From NCBI GenBank assembly GCA_023460395.1, contig JAEWQB010000022.1, forward strand, positions 1 through 58,016: a DNA stretch of 58,016 nt. The letters are read 5' to 3'. This document shows, one piece after another, positions 17,577-26,006 of this stretch. Numbering within the stretch: position 1 is the stretch's first letter; each line of letters starts with the position of its first letter. A program made the translations under genes and the position numbers. The notes under the pieces are model-generated. The model made no database searches. It saw only the letters and a list, made by a program, of their open reading frames with translations, and was not told where the DNA came from. Origin of the DNA: Pseudomonadota bacterium. GTDB taxonomy: Bacteria; Desulfobacterota; Desulfovibrionia; Desulfovibrionales; Desulfovibrionaceae.

Positions 17577-18392
17577 ATGAGCAATAAACAGTGCGCCACC
17601 CTGAAAGTTCTGGACAATGTACCGTTCGGACAGGTTGGCGGGGAAACGTTTTTTTTCGCGCTCCGGCTGGAGCGTCCTGATTGGAAAACATGGGAGCCGG
17701 GTCAGTTTGTCATGGTACGCCCCGTAAGCTGGGCTTTTGACATGCTGTGGGGCCGTCCTTTTTCCATCTGCCGGGTAAGTCAACGCGATCTGGTGCTGTT
17801 TTTTCAGGTTGCAGGCCGGGGAACCCGCCGCATGGCTGAATTAAAAAGTGGTGACGAGGTGCGTGTGTGGGGACCACTGGGCAATAGCTTTGTGGTGGAA
17901 CCGGATTCCCCTACCTTACTGCTGGCGGGGGGAATAGGCATTGCTCCGTTCGTGGGCTATGCCCATCACCATCCTAAGCCGTGGAACCTGCATATGGAAT
18001 TCGGGCACCGCATGCCGTTGAGCTGCTATCCCTATGAGTCCATAAACGAAAAAATTATGGGCGACGCGCATCTGGAAGAAAAGCCAGAGGATTTGGCGGC
18101 GTTCATAGACGTGCTGGATCGGCGTATCCGCGAACACGCGGAACAAAATGGATTGGTGCTGGCCTGCGGGCCTACGCCGTTTCTTAAGACCGTGCAACAC
18201 CTTGCCCAGAAGCATAGTGCCCGTTGCCAGCTTTCGCTGGAAACGCGTATGGCCTGCGGTGTGGGAGCCTGCCTTGGCTGCGTAACAAAGATGGCGGACG
18301 ATGTTGTCGCGGGCGGTGTGCCCGGAGGCCATGCGCAGGTATGCGAGCAAGGCCCTGTGTTCTGGTCGCACCAGGTAATTCTTGAAGGCTAG
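17577..18392 (+). CDS. pyrK: Dihydroorotate dehydrogenase electron-transfer subunit
   Basis: The 271-residue FAD and [2Fe-2S] subunit that lets the type 1B dihydroorotate dehydrogenase pass electrons to NAD. A ferredoxin-reductase-like FAD domain ('WGRPFSICRV') is followed by an NAD domain ('LLAGGIGIAPF') and a C-terminal cluster site with cysteines in 'MACGVGACLGC' and 'HAQVCEQGP'. The ATG at 17577 is preferred (AAGGG upstream); ATG 17571 and a longer frame to 17457 are possible. pyrD follows 12 bases later. The 263-base gap to the divergent U32 gene shows no clear regulatory element. Confidence 0.93.
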   Translation: MSNKQCATLKVLDNVPFGQVGGETFFFALRLERPDWKTWEPGQFVMVRPVSWAFDMLWGRPFSICRVSQRDLVLFFQVAGRGTRRMAELKSGDEVRVWGPLGNSFVVEPDSPTLLLAGGIGIAPFVGYAHHHPKPWNLHMEFGHRMPLSCYPYESINEKIMGDAHLEEKPEDLAAFIDVLDRRIREHAEQNGLVLACGPTPFLKTVQHLAQKHSARCQLSLETRMACGVGACLGCVTKMADDVVAGGVPGGHAQVCEQGPVFWSHQVILEG

Positions 18393-18404
18393 GGGAGAGA
18401 TGCC

Positions 18405-19325
18405 ATGACCATGCGCCTAAATCTACCCGGCCTGCCGGACGTTAGTTTTAAAAATCCTATTCTCACAGCCTCCGGTACCTTTGGTTACGGGGCGGAATTT
18501 GCTCCGTATGGCGACCTGACCACCTTAGGCGGCATTGTGGTGAAGGGGCTGTCACTTGCGCCGCGCGCGGGGAATCCCATGCCCCGTATCGCGGAAACGC
18601 CTTGCGGCATGCTGAACGCGGTGGGGCTGCAAAACTCCGGGGTGGAGGTTTTTCTTAAAGAAAAATTGCCCCTGCTGCCGTGGCGGGAGGTTCCCGTCAT
18701 TGCCAACATCTACGCGTGCGATCCCGGCGAATTTGGTGAATTAGCCTCGGTGCTGGCGCGGGAAGAAGGTGTTGCCGCCATTGAAGTCAACATCTCGTGC
18801 CCCAACGTGAGCGAAGGCGGTATCCTTTTCGGGCAGGACGCTCGGCAAGCCGCCGCCGTGACCGCCGCTGTGAAGCGCATGGCCGGAGACAAGCCCGTCA
18901 TCGTTAAGCTCAGTCCCAATGTCACGGATATAGCGGCTATTGCCAAAGCTGTGGAAGCTGCGGGCGCGGACATGATTTCGTGCATCAACACGCTTTCCGG
19001 CATGGGCGTGGACATCCACACCCGCAAGCCGCTGTTAGCCAACGGTATCGGCGGACTTTCCGGCCCGGCAATTAAGCCGGTAGCCCTACGTTGTGTTTGG
19101 CAGGTGTGCCGTGCTGTAACCATTCCGGTTATTGGCATTGGCGGTATAACCAGCGCGGAAGACGTGCTGGAATTTCTGCTGGTGGGCGCGCATGCCGTGC
19201 AGGTAGGCACCGCGAACTTTATCCGGCCTGATTTCAGCTTCCGGCTTGTGGAAGAGTTCACGCGACTGCTGGAAACCATGGGCATTACGGACCTTGAAGA
19301 GTTCAGAGGCTCGCTGCGCGTATAG
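18405..19325 (+). CDS. pyrD: Dihydroorotate dehydrogenase, type 1B catalytic subunit
   Basis: Oxidises dihydroorotate to orotate in pyrimidine synthesis; 306 residues. The catalytic cysteine lies in 'EVNISCPNVSEGG', as expected for the soluble class 1 enzymes, and the FMN-binding 'GIGGITSAEDVLEFLLVGA' is intact. The adjacent pyrK confirms the NAD-linked 1B form, suited to an anaerobe. GGGGAGAG precedes the ATG. A strong intrinsic terminator follows. Confidence 0.96.
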   Translation: MTMRLNLPGLPDVSFKNPILTASGTFGYGAEFAPYGDLTTLGGIVVKGLSLAPRAGNPMPRIAETPCGMLNAVGLQNSGVEVFLKEKLPLLPWREVPVIANIYACDPGEFGELASVLAREEGVAAIEVNISCPNVSEGGILFGQDARQAAAVTAAVKRMAGDKPVIVKLSPNVTDIAAIAKAVEAAGADMISCINTLSGMGVDIHTRKPLLANGIGGLSGPAIKPVALRCVWQVCRAVTIPVIGIGGITSAEDVLEFLLVGAHAVQVGTANFIRPDFSFRLVEEFTRLLETMGITDLEEFRGSLRV

Positions 19326-19361
19326 TCCGCAGAATCGGCAGAGCGTTTTTACCAAAATATG

Positions 19362-19408
19362 CACCGGGTTAGCGTGGCACACCGCCACACTGGCCCGGTG
19401 TTTTTTTG
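19362..19408 (+). terminator. Intrinsic terminator after pyrKD
   Basis: A 17-position stem with one mismatch and two G-U pairs, opening CACCGGG and closing CCCGGTG, is followed by seven T. Confidence 0.9.
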
Positions 19409-19649
19409 TGATGCTTCTCTCATCATCACCTAGCGGCTGTTCCCTGTTCAATGTTTGTCTGTGGCTACGCTCACAGGTGTCAGCCGTTTTGACGGCATGT
19501 GAAAATTGTCGCAAGCGACATCCCCCGGTTGTTATGGCCCAATGCACGGGGAAAGGGGTGTCAGCATTTGCAACAGTGAACACTCGCTCTCCTTTCTGTG
19601 GAACAGATGTATTTATATAAAATTATTGTATAAAATTTTGTTTGCTGGC

Positions 19650-19664
19650 TGGCATACTCCTTGC
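19650..19664 (+). promoter_or_regulatory. Sigma54 (-24/-12) promoter candidate for the tandem Usp gene
   Basis: TGGCATACTCCTTGC has the sigma54 layout: GG and GC dinucleotides separated by ten bases, close to TGGCAC-N5-TTGC. Transcription would start near 19676, leaving a leader of about 50 bases. No activator gene lies nearby. Confidence 0.6.
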
Positions 19665-19725
19665 CCTATATGGGTGCACCATTGAAAGGGTGCCAATGCG
19701 CCCAATCTGTTATGAGGAGAAAGCC

Positions 19726-20664
19726 ATGTCACAGGAGAGCACCGCCAAGGCGTTTTCAGTTGCAGGGGGGAGCACCGCTTCGCCCACAATTCTCATCGCG
19801 GTGGGCGAGAACCCGGAGCACCAATACGGAGTGCAGTTCGCCGCTAACTTTTTCCACGATTTTGATCAGCTTTCGTTTCGGCTGCTCCATCTGTTGCCGC
19901 CGGAGCATGGCACGTTGTCCGGGCCATATGGTCTTCCCGTGGAGGGCGGGCGCATGGACAGTGCTTTGTATGACCGCCACGAGACGCTTGGTAAATCCAG
20001 TCTACAGGGCGCATGCACGCGGCTGATCGCCGCTGGCGTGCCGGAAGGCAACATCACCACGCTCAGTCGTCCGCAAGACCGCAGCAAGGCTCTGGACCTG
20101 ATTCAGGAGTCCGCCGCCAGCAGCCACCATGCGCTTGTGCTGGGCAATCGGGGACGCTCGTGGCTGGAAGCCGCGTTGGAAGGCATACCGGATATCACAC
20201 GGGAGGTCATAGACTCTTCCTGCGGCGTTCCGCTGTGGATTGCACCTTCCGTAATAGAGGCCCGGCGTAACGTTTTGTTGTGTGTGGACGGCTCGCGGCC
20301 TTCTTTGAATATGACCCGTCACGTGGGGCGCACGCTGGGTTCGCAGGGCGGTCATACCGTGACCATGCTGCGCGTACTGCGTGACAAAAACAACAATCCC
20401 ACTCCCCCGGAAGCCATGTTTGCCGCCTGCCAAAGCATTCTTGAAGCGGAAGGGGTGCCTGCGGACCGGATTCGTCTGCGCATTATCACGGAGAACGAAC
20501 CGGCTAAAGCCATTCTTACCACTTGCGAAAAGGGAAAATTTGCCGTGGTGGCCATGGGCCGCGCGGGCTTTGGTGACAGCTTTATGCGGCGTCTGCTCAT
20601 GGGGTCTGTCTCCATGGCTGTCATGCGGCAACTGCGGTCTGCGTGTCTGTGGCTGACTTGCTAG
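19726..20664 (+). CDS. Tandem universal stress protein
   Basis: 312 residues with two UspA-like domains. The first (about 20-165) is divergent; the second (about 180-310) keeps 'VLLCVDGSRPSLN' and an ATP-binding-like 'MGRAGFGDSF' ... 'GSVSMAVM'. Universal stress proteins are cytosolic and respond to starvation, redox or energy stress; single members vary in function. The ATG at 19726 has GAGGAG at seven bases. A sigma54-like promoter upstream suggests control by an enhancer-binding regulator. Confidence 0.85.
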   Translation: MSQESTAKAFSVAGGSTASPTILIAVGENPEHQYGVQFAANFFHDFDQLSFRLLHLLPPEHGTLSGPYGLPVEGGRMDSALYDRHETLGKSSLQGACTRLIAAGVPEGNITTLSRPQDRSKALDLIQESAASSHHALVLGNRGRSWLEAALEGIPDITREVIDSSCGVPLWIAPSVIEARRNVLLCVDGSRPSLNMTRHVGRTLGSQGGHTVTMLRVLRDKNNNPTPPEAMFAACQSILEAEGVPADRIRLRIITENEPAKAILTTCEKGKFAVVAMGRAGFGDSFMRRLLMGSVSMAVMRQLRSACLWLTC

Positions 20665-20744
20665 TGACGGTATAGAGTATCAACAGGCGTATTCCGTGTG
20701 GGGAAAACGCCCGGCCTCCCGCTTCTTGCCCGTGAAGCGGTGCC

Positions 20745-20876
20745 CGGCGTCCGCCCAATTGGGTCCATGGAACTTTGGCAGTCGAGGTATTCCGGCTGGT
20801 TCCGTCTGGAATATCCGAACCATGGAAAGGCGACGACCCAAGGTTGGCGCAATTCGTCCCGATTAGGCGGACGCCG
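20745..20876 (+). ncRNA. Long 6S-like hairpin, candidate structured RNA
   Basis: Within a 673-base gap (20665-21337), a long irregular hairpin forms: bases 20745-20759 pair with 20862-20876 (14 of 15 positions), TTGGGT (20759-20764) with ACCCAA (20836-20841), CCATGG (20765-20770) with CCATGG (20820-20825), and GGTATTCC (20786-20793) with 20808-20816 around a 14-base loop. The large asymmetric internal bulge recalls 6S RNA, but I cannot confirm the family. Strand is assumed from the terminator downstream. The rest of the gap, the der leader, shows nothing clear. Confidence 0.4.
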
Positions 20877-20896
20877 TGTTGCCTAAGCTCCCTACC

Positions 20897-20998
20897 CGCG
20901 ACCGCGTTTCGTGGAGATAACCGGCACACCGTGCACGCCCGCTCCCCGTGCATCGGTTTCTCCAAGCCCCCGAAACGCGGTCGCGTCTTTATTTTTCC
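20897..20998 (+). terminator. Large branched hairpin with T-rich tail
   Basis: GCGACCGCGTTTCG at 20898-20911 pairs perfectly with 20971-20984; an inner stem joins TGGAGATAACCG with CGGTTTCTCCA. TCTTTATTTTT follows, so it probably terminates the upstream transcript. Confidence 0.65.
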
Positions 20999-21337
20999 GT
21001 AGCGTCAGCGGTGGTTCCGGGTACTGCCCGCGTTCCTACTTGCGTTGTTACGGGGTTTTGGGGTAAGGGCAACTCCCCGCTTGCATGAAGCGGCAGGACA
21101 CAGTACCGTTTCGCCGCATGCCGCCGCTCTGAACCGCTTGCACTGGGCCACGTCACAGGCGATACTGCCCAAAGGCGTGGACTGGTCGGGTCTGCCCCTT
21201 TCTTTCTGTAACGTGTGCCTGCGACCAACCAGCGCAGTGTGCCGCGACAGAGGCCCGGCGGTACCCTGAACGGAAACGGACGTGCCGTATCCGGCAATAT
21301 GCGCCTCGTTTTCCCCCCTTTTTCCCCGGAACACACC

Positions 21338-22696
21338 ATGCATCCAAAAATCGCCCTCATAGGACGCCCCAACGTAGGCAAATCCACTCTGTTTAATAGG
21401 CTTATCCGCAGCAACCGCGCTATTACCCATGACCGCCCCGGAGTTACCCGCGACCGCATGGAAGGCACGGTAAAGCGTGAAGGACGCACGTGGACTGTCA
21501 TCGACACGGGCGGCATTCATCTGGACGAAAATCATAAGGCCACGGAAGGCCCTAGCGAACTCCGCGGATTTGAGGCGGATATTCTGCGCCAAACGCAGGA
21601 AGCCGTGTCGGAATGTGTGGCTCTGTGTCTGGTTGTGGATGGTCGAGAGGGCCTGCTCCCCTTTGACCGCCGCTTGGCGGACTATGTTCGGCGCAGCGGT
21701 CTGCCCGTGCTGCTCGCGGTCAACAAGGTGGACGGCGGCGAACTGGAAGACATCCTCACGGCGGAATTTCATGAACTGGGCCTGCCTATGGTGGCCCTTT
21801 CCGGTGAGCACGGCTACAACATGCGGGCTTTTGAAGAAGAACTGCGTGCCATGCTGCCTGCGGAAGAGGAATGGGAGCGGCAGGAGGAAGAAGCAGGTCT
21901 GAAGCTTGCCATGCTGGGACGCCCCAACGCGGGTAAGTCTTCGCTGGTTAACGCGCTGACCGGAGGTCAGCGTATGATTGTCTCTGACGTGGCGGGCACC
22001 ACGCGCGATTCCGTGGACGTTACCTGCTCATTGAACGGCAAGCGCTATACCTTTGTGGACACGGCTGGAGTGCGACGGCGTTCTAAAATTGTGGATTCCG
22101 TGGAACGCTACAGCGTAAACTCCTCCATCAAGTCCAGCACCAAGGCGCATGTGACCATTCTCGTGCTGGACGGACAGGAAGGGCTGACACAGCAGGATAA
22201 GCGGCTGATTGACCTGCTGGATGAACGGAAAACACCTTTTATGGTGCTGGTGAATAAAACGGATCTCATTGCGCGGGGTGATCTGGCGGCTGTAAAAAAG
22301 GTCTATCAGGACGCCCTGAGCTATTGCGCCCATGTCCCCATTCTCTACGTTTCCGCCCATTCAGGGGCGAATCTGAAGCGCATTATTCCGCTTGCGGAGC
22401 AAATTTGGTCTGAAGGACAGGTGCGGGTGCCTACCGGGCAGCTTAACCGAGTGCTGGAGGCCATTGTCACCAAGCAGCAGCCCCCGGTAGTCAACCGGGT
22501 GCGGCCCAAGTTTTTCTATATGACGCAGGCAGAAACCTGCCCTCCCACATTCGTGTTTTTCGTTAACGACGCTGAACGGTTAAAGGACGCATATATCCGG
22601 TACATGGAGCGTTCGTTGCGCAAAGCCTTCAAGATTGTGCACGCTCCCGTGCGGGTGCGCTTCCGCTCCAGCCATACCAAGCGCGAGAAAAAGTAA
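21338..22696 (+). CDS. der: Ribosome-biogenesis GTPase Der (EngA)
   Basis: An essential GTPase acting in 50S ribosome assembly; 452 residues. The double-GTPase architecture is complete: first P-loop 'GRPNVGKSTLFNRL', second 'GRPNAGKSSLVNAL', each with DxxG ('DTGG', 'DTAGVRRR') and NKxD ('NKVD', 'NKTD') motifs, then a C-terminal KH-like domain ('PPVVNRVRPKFFYMTQ'). The ATG at 21338 begins directly before the first G domain; its ribosome binding site is weak (CCGGA). The frame is open to 21215, without conserved sequence. Confidence 0.97.
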   Translation: MHPKIALIGRPNVGKSTLFNRLIRSNRAITHDRPGVTRDRMEGTVKREGRTWTVIDTGGIHLDENHKATEGPSELRGFEADILRQTQEAVSECVALCLVVDGREGLLPFDRRLADYVRRSGLPVLLAVNKVDGGELEDILTAEFHELGLPMVALSGEHGYNMRAFEEELRAMLPAEEEWERQEEEAGLKLAMLGRPNAGKSSLVNALTGGQRMIVSDVAGTTRDSVDVTCSLNGKRYTFVDTAGVRRRSKIVDSVERYSVNSSIKSSTKAHVTILVLDGQEGLTQQDKRLIDLLDERKTPFMVLVNKTDLIARGDLAAVKKVYQDALSYCAHVPILYVSAHSGANLKRIIPLAEQIWSEGQVRVPTGQLNRVLEAIVTKQQPPVVNRVRPKFFYMTQAETCPPTFVFFVNDAERLKDAYIRYMERSLRKAFKIVHAPVRVRFRSSHTKREKK

Positions 22697-22924
22697 AAAC
22701 CGGAGGTCTTGCGCCGGTAGCAGAGAGGGAGCTTTCGGACTGGCGCGCCTGCGAGGTGTGCCGAGGGACCGGGGATGCCGCTCTCTTGCGCGCGGGGCTT
22801 GCGGCGATGTCACCGTTTTTCGTGTATTGGCTTCTCAATACCCTTCGTCCATGGTAGGTTGGGGCAACCCCGTGCGCATATTCCCCTATGCGTGCGCAAA
22901 CCCACGAAAACGGAGGGACGCGCG

Positions 22925-23347
22925 ATGCTGTTCAGCAAAATTCTTGTTCCGGTGGATGGGTCGAAGGATTCGCTTCTTGCCAAGCACAAGGCGGTGGAAC
23001 TGGCGAGTGTCATGGGGGCCAAAATATTTCTCCTGCACGCGGTGGGAGCCGTTCCAGAACTTATCGGCGGCATTTCTCGGGAGCAGCTTATTTCCGGTCT
23101 AACCCACGAAGCCCGCAAGTTGCTCGCCCCATATCGTGACACCTTGGATGACAAAGGGGTGGAGTATTCCGAAATTATTGAGGCGGCAGACCCGGCGGAC
23201 GCGGTTCTCAATGTTGCCCGCCGTGAGCAATGCGATCTCATCGTCATTGGTTCCCGCGGACGCAGCGATCTTTCGTCGCTAGTCCTAGGAAGCGTGACCC
23301 ATCGGGTCTTGCACCTTAGCCCGGTCCCCGTGCTGATGGTCCGCTAG
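22925..23347 (+). CDS. Universal stress protein, single domain
   Basis: A 140-residue UspA protein. The N-terminal 'KILVPVDGSKDSLLA' and the ATP-binding loop 'IGSRGRSDLSSLVLGSVTHRVLH' (G-x2-G-x9-G-[S/T]) are both intact, so it should bind ATP. GGAGGG lies six bases before the ATG. It is flanked by der and ybaB but separated by long gaps, so it is probably transcribed alone. The second universal stress gene of the window is 2 kb upstream. Confidence 0.92.
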   Translation: MLFSKILVPVDGSKDSLLAKHKAVELASVMGAKIFLLHAVGAVPELIGGISREQLISGLTHEARKLLAPYRDTLDDKGVEYSEIIEAADPADAVLNVARREQCDLIVIGSRGRSDLSSLVLGSVTHRVLHLSPVPVLMVR

Positions 23348-23518
23348 CGCGTTGTCCGGCCCGCTTGTTTGGCGGGTGATGGCGCCGGAATTGCCGCCGC
23401 GGCGCGGAAGACGCGAAGGAATCGCTCCGGGGCTGTCCGCCGCCGGTTGCCGTGTTTCAGGGAACTGTCTGGGGGCCAGTTGGACCGTCTTTGCGTGGTC
23501 CGTTTTCTTGCTTTTGCG

Positions 23519-23558
23519 CCAGCCGCCTCGCTAGGTTTTCACGGGGCGGTTGGTTTTT
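23519..23558 (+). terminator. Intrinsic terminator upstream of ybaB
   Basis: CCAGCCGCCTCG pairs with CGGGGCGGTTGG (two G-U pairs) across an 11-base loop, followed by five T. It lies in the 369-base gap 23348-23716, 170 bases after the Usp gene; the first part of the gap is GC-rich with small hairpins but no gene I can support. Confidence 0.75.
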
Positions 23559-23716
23559 GCATTTGAATGATCGGGCGTTTCCGATTACATCAGAGCCTCG
23601 GACAATATGAGAATCGCGCGAGCCGTACCGCTGGTCCCTGCCAGCGCGGCGCACGCGGCGGAATGTGAAAAGCCCCGGATGACGGGGCGCAGCGAGATGC
23701 CAGAAGGAGCACGAGT

Positions 23717-24028
23717 ATGCGAGGAATGAATGACATGCTGCGTCAGGCGCAGCTCATGCAGCGCAAGATGGCCGCACTGCAGGAAGAATTGGGCGAACGC
23801 CGTGTGGAAGTTTCCAGTGGCGGCGGCATGGTTACAGTGGTCTGCACCGGTAAGCAGGAAGTGGTTTCTATCAAAATAGATCCCGCTGCCGTAGACCCTG
23901 ATGATGTGGATATGCTGCAAGACCTCGTTCTTACCGCTGTAAATGAGGGGCTGCGCCAGTCTAAAGAAATGATGGAAAAAGAAATGGGCGCCATTACCGG
24001 CGGCCTGAAGATTCCCGGCCTGTCTTAG
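23717..24028 (+). CDS. ybaB: YbaB/EbfC-family nucleoid-associated protein
   Basis: A 103-residue DNA-binding protein of the YbaB/EbfC family. 'MLRQAQLMQRKMAALQEEL' forms the N-terminal helix, and the central 'VSSGGGMVTVVCTGKQEVVSIKIDP' is the conserved sheet. It forms dimers that bind DNA broadly. AAGGAG precedes the ATG by eight bases. It is paired with recR 23 bases downstream, the usual ybaB-recR arrangement; dnaX, often upstream in other bacteria, is absent. Confidence 0.95.
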   Translation: MRGMNDMLRQAQLMQRKMAALQEELGERRVEVSSGGGMVTVVCTGKQEVVSIKIDPAAVDPDDVDMLQDLVLTAVNEGLRQSKEMMEKEMGAITGGLKIPGLS

Positions 24029-24051
24029 GGCTGCGGACGGAAACGTATCGC

Positions 24052-24657
24052 GTGCAACGACTTCCAGAACCTCTCAAGCTTCTTGTGGAGCAGCTTTCCC
24101 GTTTGCCGGGATTGGGGCCAAAATCGGCCCTGCGGCTGGCTATGACATTGTTGAAATGGCCAGAGAACAATACGCGGAGCCTTGGCAGAGCCATTCACGA
24201 CTTGCGGGATAACCTGCATTTGTGCGCGCGCTGCGGTGCGTTGACCGATACTGACCCCTGCGCGTTATGTACGGACACGGAGCGCGAACGCCATACCCTG
24301 TGCCTTGTCTCTGAGTGGGATTCTTTGCTGGCTCTGGAAGAAGGGGCGTTCTACCGGGGACAATACATGATTTTAGGCGGCCTCATTGCTCCGCTGGATA
24401 ATATTACTCCAGAACATCTGGAGTTGAACCGGCTCCAGCTTCGTCTGGGCGAGGGTGAGGTTTCTGAGCTTATTTTCGCGCTGGGCACCACAATGGAGGC
24501 GGAAAACACCGCTGCGTACATTAAACATCTGGTGGCGGCCCAATTCCCGCATATCCGCATTACCCGTCTCGCTCAGGGTATACCGCTCGGTGCGGACGTG
24601 AAATTTGTGGATAAGGAAACGTTGCGCCAGTCTCTGACATACCGGCAAAATTTATAA
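24052..24657 (+). CDS. recR: Recombination mediator RecR
   Basis: Works with RecO (and RecF) to load RecA at gaps. The 201-residue protein shows the helix-hairpin-helix 'RLPGLGPKSALRLAM', a C4 zinc finger ('CARCGALTDTDPCALC'), and a Toprim domain with 'CLVSEWDSLLALE' and 'GAFYRGQYMILGG'. Usual E in the Toprim position is kept as 'SEWDS' rather than 'VEEPSD', a common variant region. GTG start at 24052. It is co-transcribed with ybaB. Confidence 0.95.
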   Translation: MQRLPEPLKLLVEQLSRLPGLGPKSALRLAMTLLKWPENNTRSLGRAIHDLRDNLHLCARCGALTDTDPCALCTDTERERHTLCLVSEWDSLLALEEGAFYRGQYMILGGLIAPLDNITPEHLELNRLQLRLGEGEVSELIFALGTTMEAENTAAYIKHLVAAQFPHIRITRLAQGIPLGADVKFVDKETLRQSLTYRQNL

Positions 24658-24830
24658 CGTCGGGGCTGCTGGGGGTGCGGACATCCACCGTGCCCCGCGC
24701 CTTGGCGTATCCCTTGTGCCAGCGCCGCACAGAACATTGCCGTGTATCGGCTTACTGTCGAGTGCGGACACCCCTCTCCTCCCACGCGTTTCCTCCGCCG
24801 TTACGGCGGGAAGCAGGCCAAGGACGCATA

Positions 24831-25529
24831 ATGCCCGACACCAACACCGTGAGTCTGGAATCTGCCCGTGCGGGGGCATTGAGCACTCTTCCCGTGGCAC
24901 TGAGTGTGTTTACCTATGGAGCGGTGTACGGCTTGCTGACCAGCAACGCCGGGTTAAGTTTGTGGGAGGCGGTTTTTTCCAGCGGGCTGGTGTTCGCGGG
25001 GTCCGCCCAATTTGTGGCGTTGGATATGTGGACCCATCCTCTGCCGGTGGGGGCGCTCATTCTTACCACCGCCATAGTTAATCTGCGCCACGTGCTCATG
25101 AGTGCCACCCTCTCTCCGTGGCTGCGCGGTGTACCGGCACGCCGCCGGTTTCCCCTTCTGTTCTTTCTGGTGGACGAAAGCTGGGCGCTTACCTATGGCG
25201 CACTCAGCAAGGGGCGGGCGGACATAGGTTTTTTGCTTGGCAGCGGGGTGACGCTCTGGAGCGCGTGGCTGGCAGCCACGCTGGCTGGCAGGTTTGCCGG
25301 GGCGAGTATCCCTAATCCAGAGCTGTGGGGCCTCGATTTTGCCTTCACTGCCGTGTTTCTCGCACTGCTTGCGGGAATTTGGCGGGGGCGGCGGGATATT
25401 CCGGCGTGGCTCATCGCTGCCGTGGTGGCGCTGGCTATGTACTGGCTCGTTCCCGGCAAGTGGTACATCGTTGGCGGGGGGCTGGCAGGCAGCCTAACCG
25501 GATTGTGGAGGTGCCCGCGTGCCTCTTGA
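24831..25529 (+). CDS. azlC: AzlC-type branched-chain amino acid exporter subunit
   Basis: A 232-residue inner-membrane protein with about six to seven hydrophobic segments. 'LPVALSVFTYGAVYGLL' and 'FAGSAQFVALDMW' are characteristic of AzlC, which with AzlD exports branched-chain amino acids. The ATG at 24831 has AAGGA eight bases upstream; a longer frame to 24675 lacks support. The 3' end overlaps azlD by 11 bases. Confidence 0.92.
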   Translation: MPDTNTVSLESARAGALSTLPVALSVFTYGAVYGLLTSNAGLSLWEAVFSSGLVFAGSAQFVALDMWTHPLPVGALILTTAIVNLRHVLMSATLSPWLRGVPARRRFPLLFFLVDESWALTYGALSKGRADIGFLLGSGVTLWSAWLAATLAGRFAGASIPNPELWGLDFAFTAVFLALLAGIWRGRRDIPAWLIAAVVALAMYWLVPGKWYIVGGGLAGSLTGLWRCPRAS

Positions 25530-25818
25530 TAGCTGGCTCGCCATAGGCGGAATGGCTGTGGTTACCTATCTTACGCGTATCAGCGGGCCGTGGCTTGTCC
25601 GCATTGCGAAGGGTAATCCCCGGCTGGAAGCCTGTCTGACGCAACTGCCCGGAAGTATTTTGGCGGCACTGCTCGCACCGTTGGTCTTTGGCGCTGGTTC
25701 TGCGGAGATCTTTGCCGCGTGCGTTACTGTTTTTGTGGCTGTGCGGTGGCGAAGCATGCCGCTTGCGCTGTTTGCGGGAGTGGGCTGTGTGGCGCTGGCA
25801 CGGTACGTGGCGCTGTGA
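25519..25818 (+). CDS. azlD: AzlD-type transporter small subunit
   Basis: A 99-residue protein with three to four membrane segments, beginning 'WLAIGGMAVVTYLTRISGPWLV', a typical AzlD N-terminus. It is the small partner of AzlC. GTG start at 25519 with GGAGG upstream inside azlC, so the two are translationally coupled. The 188-base gap to the convergent nrdD holds a hairpin around 25828-25860 (GTGGTCCG/CGGGCCAC) without a clear U-tract. Confidence 0.9.
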   Translation: MPLDSWLAIGGMAVVTYLTRISGPWLVRIAKGNPRLEACLTQLPGSILAALLAPLVFGAGSAEIFAACVTVFVAVRWRSMPLALFAGVGCVALARYVAL

Positions 25819-26006
25819 GAAACATAGCGTGGTCCGGTCATAAGCCACATAACGGGCCACATTCTAGGAGGCGCGTGTAGGCAACACGGGGCACGGCTAT
25901 GACCGCACCCCGTGAAAAGGCGACTTCTTTCGCTGGCTCCGGCAATGTGCCAACTGCGGCTTTCGCGGGCCACGTTTTTAGCCGGAACCACGGGTACGCT
26001 CTCTGG

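Noticed and set aside
23348..23716. tRNA or signal-recognition-particle RNA before ybaB-recR
   Set aside because: Neither a T-loop motif nor the conserved SRP tetraloop sequence is present.
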